Under the pieces are notes generated by a model, which saw only the letters and a list, made by a program, of their open reading frames with translations, was not told the DNA's origin and did not search any database. A stretch of DNA of 64,000 nucleotides from Sphingomonas yunnanensis. Its GTDB lineage: Bacteria; Pseudomonadota; Alphaproteobacteria; Sphingomonadales; Sphingomonadaceae. The first letter of the stretch is position 1; each line of letters opens with the position of its first letter. Shown piece after piece: positions 60,901 to 64,000 of the stretch. The stretch covers positions 101,820 through 165,819 of the forward strand of contig NZ_JAIOKB010000009.1 of assembly GCF_019898765.1 (NCBI RefSeq), in the 5' to 3' direction. The translations under genes were made by a program, and so were the position numbers.

Positions 60901-61355
60901 CCGAACTCACCCTCGTCGAGATGTTCACCGACGGCGCCTGCAAGGGCAATCCCGGGCCCGGGGGCTGGGGCGTGGTGATCCGCAGCGGCGCGCACGAGAA
61001 GGAGCTCTCCGGCGGCGACGCGGTCACCACCAACAACCGCATGGAGCTGACCGCCGCGATCGAGGGGCTCAACGCGCTGACCCGCCCGTGCCGCGTCAAG
61101 CTGATGACCGACAGCCGCTACGTCATGGACGGGTTGACCAAATGGATCCACGGCTGGCGCAAGAACGGCTGGAAGACCGCGGACAAGAAGCCGGTGAAGA
61201 ACGCCGAGCTGTGGCAGGCGCTGCTCGCCGCGGCCGAGCCGCACCGCGTCGAGTGGGAGTGGGTGAAAGGCCACGCCGGCCACCCCGGGAACGAGCGCGC
61301 CGACCGGCTCGCCAGCGACGCCGCGGTGGCGGCGGGGCGCGCGAAGCGGGCGTGA
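60897..61355 (+). CDS. rnhA: Ribonuclease HI
   Basis: The 152-aa enzyme starts at the ATG overlapping the thrB stop. Catalytic residues are visible: D in VEMFTDGACKGNPGPGGWGV, E in NNRMELTAAIEGL, D in LMTDSRYVMDGLTKWI, and the D of GNERADRLASDAA, with the VKGHAGHPGNERAD histidine loop. The KWIHGWRKNGWKTADKKPVK segment is the basic protrusion. It removes RNA from RNA-DNA hybrids. Confidence 0.97.
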   Translation: MTELTLVEMFTDGACKGNPGPGGWGVVIRSGAHEKELSGGDAVTTNNRMELTAAIEGLNALTRPCRVKLMTDSRYVMDGLTKWIHGWRKNGWKTADKKPVKNAELWQALLAAAEPHRVEWEWVKGHAGHPGNERADRLASDAAVAAGRAKRA

Positions 61356-61803
61356 CGATCGCGGGTCGGCCCGGCGGCTTCGAGAACATCGACCATCAGC
61401 CGGAAGGTCATCGATCGCCTTCCAGGCTTCCTGCCCGGATCGTCGGCGACGCTCCTCACCTTCCGTCATCCCGGACTTGGTCCGGGATCCACTCCTCCGC
61501 GAGAGCAACGCCTGAAAGGTACGCGGCGCGGTAGATCCCGGCCCAATTCCGGGATGACGGCAACATGGCGGAGAGCTGAGCCGCGAGGCAGCATGGATGC
61601 CGGTCCGTCGCGGCCAAGTGCTCGCTGACGCGCCGCCCGTCGATTGTCCCTATCTTTCCCCTCGCCACCGGCCTATCACGGTAGCGCGACGTCGTATGCG
61701 ACGGATCTCGGGCCGCTTCGCCTCCCGTATCCCTTTCAAGCTAAACGAAGCCGGGGTGCCGCTCCCGTGGCAGCCCCGTCACCTGGGATGAAGGACGCTC
61801 CCC
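61356..61803. other. Intergenic gap with palindromic repeats and cspA leader
   Basis: No gene. A repeat pair occupies 61464-61559. The last 100 or so bp lead into cspA with AAGGA before its ATG; cold-shock genes often have long regulatory leaders, which fits the distance. Confidence 0.5.
61464..61559. repeat. Inverted pair of short palindromic intergenic repeats
   Basis: The left arm CGTCATCCCGGACTTGGTCC (then GGGATCC) matches 53983-54008; the right arm GATCCCGGCCCAATTCCGGG (then ATGACG) is its complement with changes. Spacer about 43 bp. Confidence 0.82.
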
Positions 61804-62010
61804 ATGATCACCGGCACCGTCAAATTCTTCAACGCCGACAAGGGCTATGGCTTCATCGCGCCGGAGGACGGCGGCACCGACGCCTTCGTCCACATCAGCG
61901 CGGTCGAGCGCGCCGGCATGCGCACGCTCGATAAGGACCAGCGCGTCAGCTACGAGCTCGAGACCGACCGCCGCGGTAAGGTCTCGGCCGTCAATCTGCA
62001 GACGGCCTGA
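61804..62010 (+). CDS. cspA: Cold shock protein (CspA family)
   Basis: The 68-aa protein has both RNA-binding motifs: GTVKFFNADKGYGFIAPEDG (RNP1, KGYGFI) and DAFVHISAVERAG (RNP2, FVHIS). The length is standard for single-domain CSPs. It binds single-stranded RNA and relieves structure. AAGGA lies 9-10 nt before the ATG. Confidence 0.95.
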   Translation: MITGTVKFFNADKGYGFIAPEDGGTDAFVHISAVERAGMRTLDKDQRVSYELETDRRGKVSAVNLQTA

Positions 62011-62018
62011 GCCGCTCG

Positions 62019-62729
62019 ATGGCGGTGGCCGAGGCGGCCCTCGGCACGCCTGACGTCGGCGCGGACGGCCCCTGGGGCATCCTCGTCGACACCGCCGAGC
62101 TGCCCGACGGCGGCCAGCTCCACCTGCGGCGCCACGAACAGGATTACGAGATCCTGTTCGGCGACGAGCAGCTGATGGGCAGCTGGGCGGTACGCTCCGA
62201 GCAGGCGCTCGCCACGCTCGCGCTGCGCGGGCTCGGCGCCGCACCGCGCGTGCTGATCGGTGGGCTGGGCATGGGCTTCACGCTCGCCGCCGCGCGCGCC
62301 GCGCTGCCGGACAGGGCGACGATCACCGTCGCCGAGCTGGTGCCCGAGGTGGTCGCCTGGGCGACCGGGCCGCTGCGCCATATCCACGGCGAGTCGCTCG
62401 CCGACCCGCGCGTCTCGCTGATCGTCGGCGACGTCCACGACGTGATCCTGAAGCAGGAAGAGCGCTTCGACGCGATCCTGCTCGACGTCGACAACGGCCC
62501 GGAGGGCCTGATCCACCTCGCCAACGAGCGGCTCTACTGCGACTGGGGCCTGCGCACGGCGCGCACCGCGCTCCGCACCGGCGGCGTGCTCGCGGTCTGG
62601 TCGGCCTTCGCGGATCCCGACTTCACCGCGCGCCTGCGCGCCGCCGGCTTCGCCGTCGACGTCGCCACCGTCGACCCCGACGGACACGGCGAGGCGCCGC
62701 CGCACACGATCTGGCTCGCCACCCGCTGA
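62019..62729 (+). CDS. Spermidine synthase-like methyltransferase-fold protein
   Basis: The 236-aa protein has a Rossmann fold of the SpeE type: VLIGGLGMGFTLAAARAALP (nucleotide loop), ITVAELVPEVVAWATGPLRH, VSLIVGDVHDVILKQEERFD and AILLDVDNGPEGLIHLANER. The gate-keeper region of true spermidine synthases (E-x-x-Y-H-E) is replaced by RRHEQDYEILFGDEQLMGSW, so polyamine synthesis is uncertain. It starts 8 bp after cspA and may be transcribed with it. Confidence 0.85.
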   Translation: MAVAEAALGTPDVGADGPWGILVDTAELPDGGQLHLRRHEQDYEILFGDEQLMGSWAVRSEQALATLALRGLGAAPRVLIGGLGMGFTLAAARAALPDRATITVAELVPEVVAWATGPLRHIHGESLADPRVSLIVGDVHDVILKQEERFDAILLDVDNGPEGLIHLANERLYCDWGLRTARTALRTGGVLAVWSAFADPDFTARLRAAGFAVDVATVDPDGHGEAPPHTIWLATR

Positions 62730-62877
62730 CGCGCCGCGGCGGGGGGCGTCCGCCACCTGCCGCCCGCCACCCGCCGCTGATCGCAAGCGCATTGACGGGC
62801 GACGTGAAAGTCGCGAGCCGCGCCAGACCCTTGAGCCCCTTTGTTGGCAGCGCGCCGCCGACATCATCGAGAGAACG
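62730..62877. other. Short intergenic region before mreB
   Basis: About 150 bp with no gene, likely holding the mreB promoter. TTGACG (62792-62797) could be a -35 box, without a clear -10 partner. Confidence 0.3.
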
Positions 62878-63927
62878 GTGCCCGTGCGCTTACCTTCCAT
62901 CCTCGGCCTTCGCTCGCACGACCTCGCGGTCGACCTCGGCACGGTCAACACGTTGGTCCATGTCGCCGGGCGCGGCATCGTCATCGACGAGCCCTCGGTC
63001 GTCGCGGTGGAGGAGCGCGACGGCGTCACGCGCGTGCTCGCGGTCGGCTCCGACGCCAAGCTGATGATGGGCAAGACGCCCGAGCATATCCGCACGATCC
63101 GCCCGCTGCGGGACGGCGTGATCGCCGACCTCGACGTCGCCGAGCAGATGATCAAGCACTTCATCGACAAGGTCCACGGCGGGCGCGGCCGGCTCCAGCG
63201 CCGCCCCGCGATGGTGATCTCGATCCCGACCGGCTCGACCCAGGTCGAGCGCCGCGCGATCCGCCAGGCGGCGCTGAGCGCGGGCGCCTCCGAGGTGCGG
63301 CTGATCGAGGAGGCGCTCGCCGCCGCGCTCGGTGCCGGGCTGCCGATCACCGCGCCGACCGGCTCGATGGTGGTCGACATCGGCGGGGGCACCACCGAGG
63401 TCGCCGTGCTGTCGCTGAGCGGGCTGGCCTATAGCAGCTCGGTCCGCGTCGGCGGCGACAAGCTGGACGACGCGATCGCCTCGCACGTCCGCCGCCGCCA
63501 CAATCTGATGATCGGCGAGGCCACCGCCGAGCGAATCAAGCTGACGATCGGCTCCGCCAGCCGCCCCGGCGACGACGCGGACCGGCCGATGCGCGTCAAG
63601 GGGCGCGACCTGGTCAACGGCATCCCCAAGGAGATCACCATCACCGAGGGCGAGATCGCCGACGCGCTCGCCGATCTGGTCGGCCAGATCGTCGAGGCGG
63701 TGCTGCGCACGCTCGGCCATATCAAGCCCGAGCTCGCCGCCGACGTGGTCGAGCAGGGCATCGTCATGACGGGCGGCGGCGCGATGCTGACCCGGCTCGA
63801 CGAGGTGCTCAGCGCCGCGACCGGGCTGCCGGTGGTGGTGGCGGACTCGCCGCTGCTGTGCGTCGCCGTCGGCGCGGGGTTGGCGCTGGAGGACTCGCGG
63901 CTGCGCGACGCGCTGTCGCAGGGGTAG
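62878..63927 (+). CDS. mreB: Rod shape-determining protein MreB
   Basis: The 349-aa actin homologue starts at a GTG at 62878. Phosphate 1 loop is DLAVDLGTVNTLVHVAGRGI; connect 1 and the MreB pattern GKTPEHIRTIRPLRDGVIAD; phosphate 2 GSMVVDIGGGTTEVAVLSLS; adenosine loop IVMTGGGAMLTRLDEVL. SILGLRSHDLAVD at the N-terminus is the usual MreB start. It forms membrane filaments that guide side-wall synthesis. The mreC/mreD genes expected downstream fall outside the window. Confidence 0.97.
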   Translation: MPVRLPSILGLRSHDLAVDLGTVNTLVHVAGRGIVIDEPSVVAVEERDGVTRVLAVGSDAKLMMGKTPEHIRTIRPLRDGVIADLDVAEQMIKHFIDKVHGGRGRLQRRPAMVISIPTGSTQVERRAIRQAALSAGASEVRLIEEALAAALGAGLPITAPTGSMVVDIGGGTTEVAVLSLSGLAYSSSVRVGGDKLDDAIASHVRRRHNLMIGEATAERIKLTIGSASRPGDDADRPMRVKGRDLVNGIPKEITITEGEIADALADLVGQIVEAVLRTLGHIKPELAADVVEQGIVMTGGGAMLTRLDEVLSAATGLPVVVADSPLLCVAVGAGLALEDSRLRDALSQG

Positions 63928-63928
63928 C

Positions 63929-63944
63929 GGGGGGGGGGGGGGGG
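63929..63944. repeat. 16-bp G homopolymer after mreB
   Basis: Sixteen consecutive G follow the mreB stop by one base. Such tracts slip readily and are also hard to sequence, so the exact length is doubtful. Confidence 0.85.
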
Positions 63945-64000
63945 CGAGGCCCTCCCCTTCTGGAACCGTTGCGTGATCGTGATCGCGCCCTCTGCTCCAA

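Overview
The window reads as one end of a Sphingomonadaceae (Sphingomonas-like) alphaproteobacterial chromosome. This is inferred from the G+C-rich housekeeping genes on the right, a DUF1134/EipA-type envelope protein, DUF3606 and other small sphingomonad-type proteins, and short palindromic repeats built on CGTCATCCCGGACTTGG between core genes. No species can be named from the sequence alone.

Layout. (1) 1-17.7 kb is accessory DNA. It holds the N-terminus of a serine recombinase with a res-like region, a glycine-rich protein, and a minus-strand set of oxidative enzymes: a molybdenum hydroxylase large subunit, a [2Fe-2S] subunit fused to a RebD/VioB-type ferritin-like domain, a 69-aa leader-like peptide, a diiron protein and a 2OG-Fe(II) oxygenase. 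A divergent deaminase-fold gene has a broken duplicate that abuts a broken acid phosphatase gene. Then come a SIMPL-domain protein, a YhaN/YhaO (SbcC/SbcD-like) pair, a VapB/VapC module and a frameshifted resolvase. (2) 17.7-46.7 kb is an integrative island. A P4-type integrase sits beside a 15-bp copy (17699-17713) of the 3' end of a tRNA-Ser(GCU) gene whose intact copy lies at 46720-46809. After the integrase come an AlpA-like regulator, a CHC2/Toprim primase and a DUF3987 protein (replication module), small sphingomonad proteins, and a series of likely conflict genes: a MACPF pore-former with a tail-collar-like C-terminus, a papain-like protease and a pYEATS membrane protein; an OLD-type ATPase/Toprim nuclease; a sacsin-like ATPase with DUF3883; a GmrSD-type DUF262 protein; and an operon with type I HsdS, a PtuA-like ATPase, an HNH protein and HsdM, with no HsdR. 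(3) 46.7-64 kb is core chromosome: tRNA-Ser, EipA-like protein, TonB receptor, pyrC, ygfZ, thrC, grpE-hrcA, ruvB, a lipoprotein, ispH, thrB-rnhA, cspA, a SpeE-like protein and mreB.

The two most notable systems are the MACPF/protease/pYEATS operon (24.5-27.2 kb), which resembles a protease-triggered pore-forming immunity module, and the hsdS/ptuA-like/HNH/hsdM operon (39.9-45.6 kb), where a Septu-like pair takes the place of a type I restriction subunit. The oxidative cluster at 1.9-10.3 kb may make or modify an unknown small molecule or peptide. All function statements rest on motifs read by eye; no database search was run.
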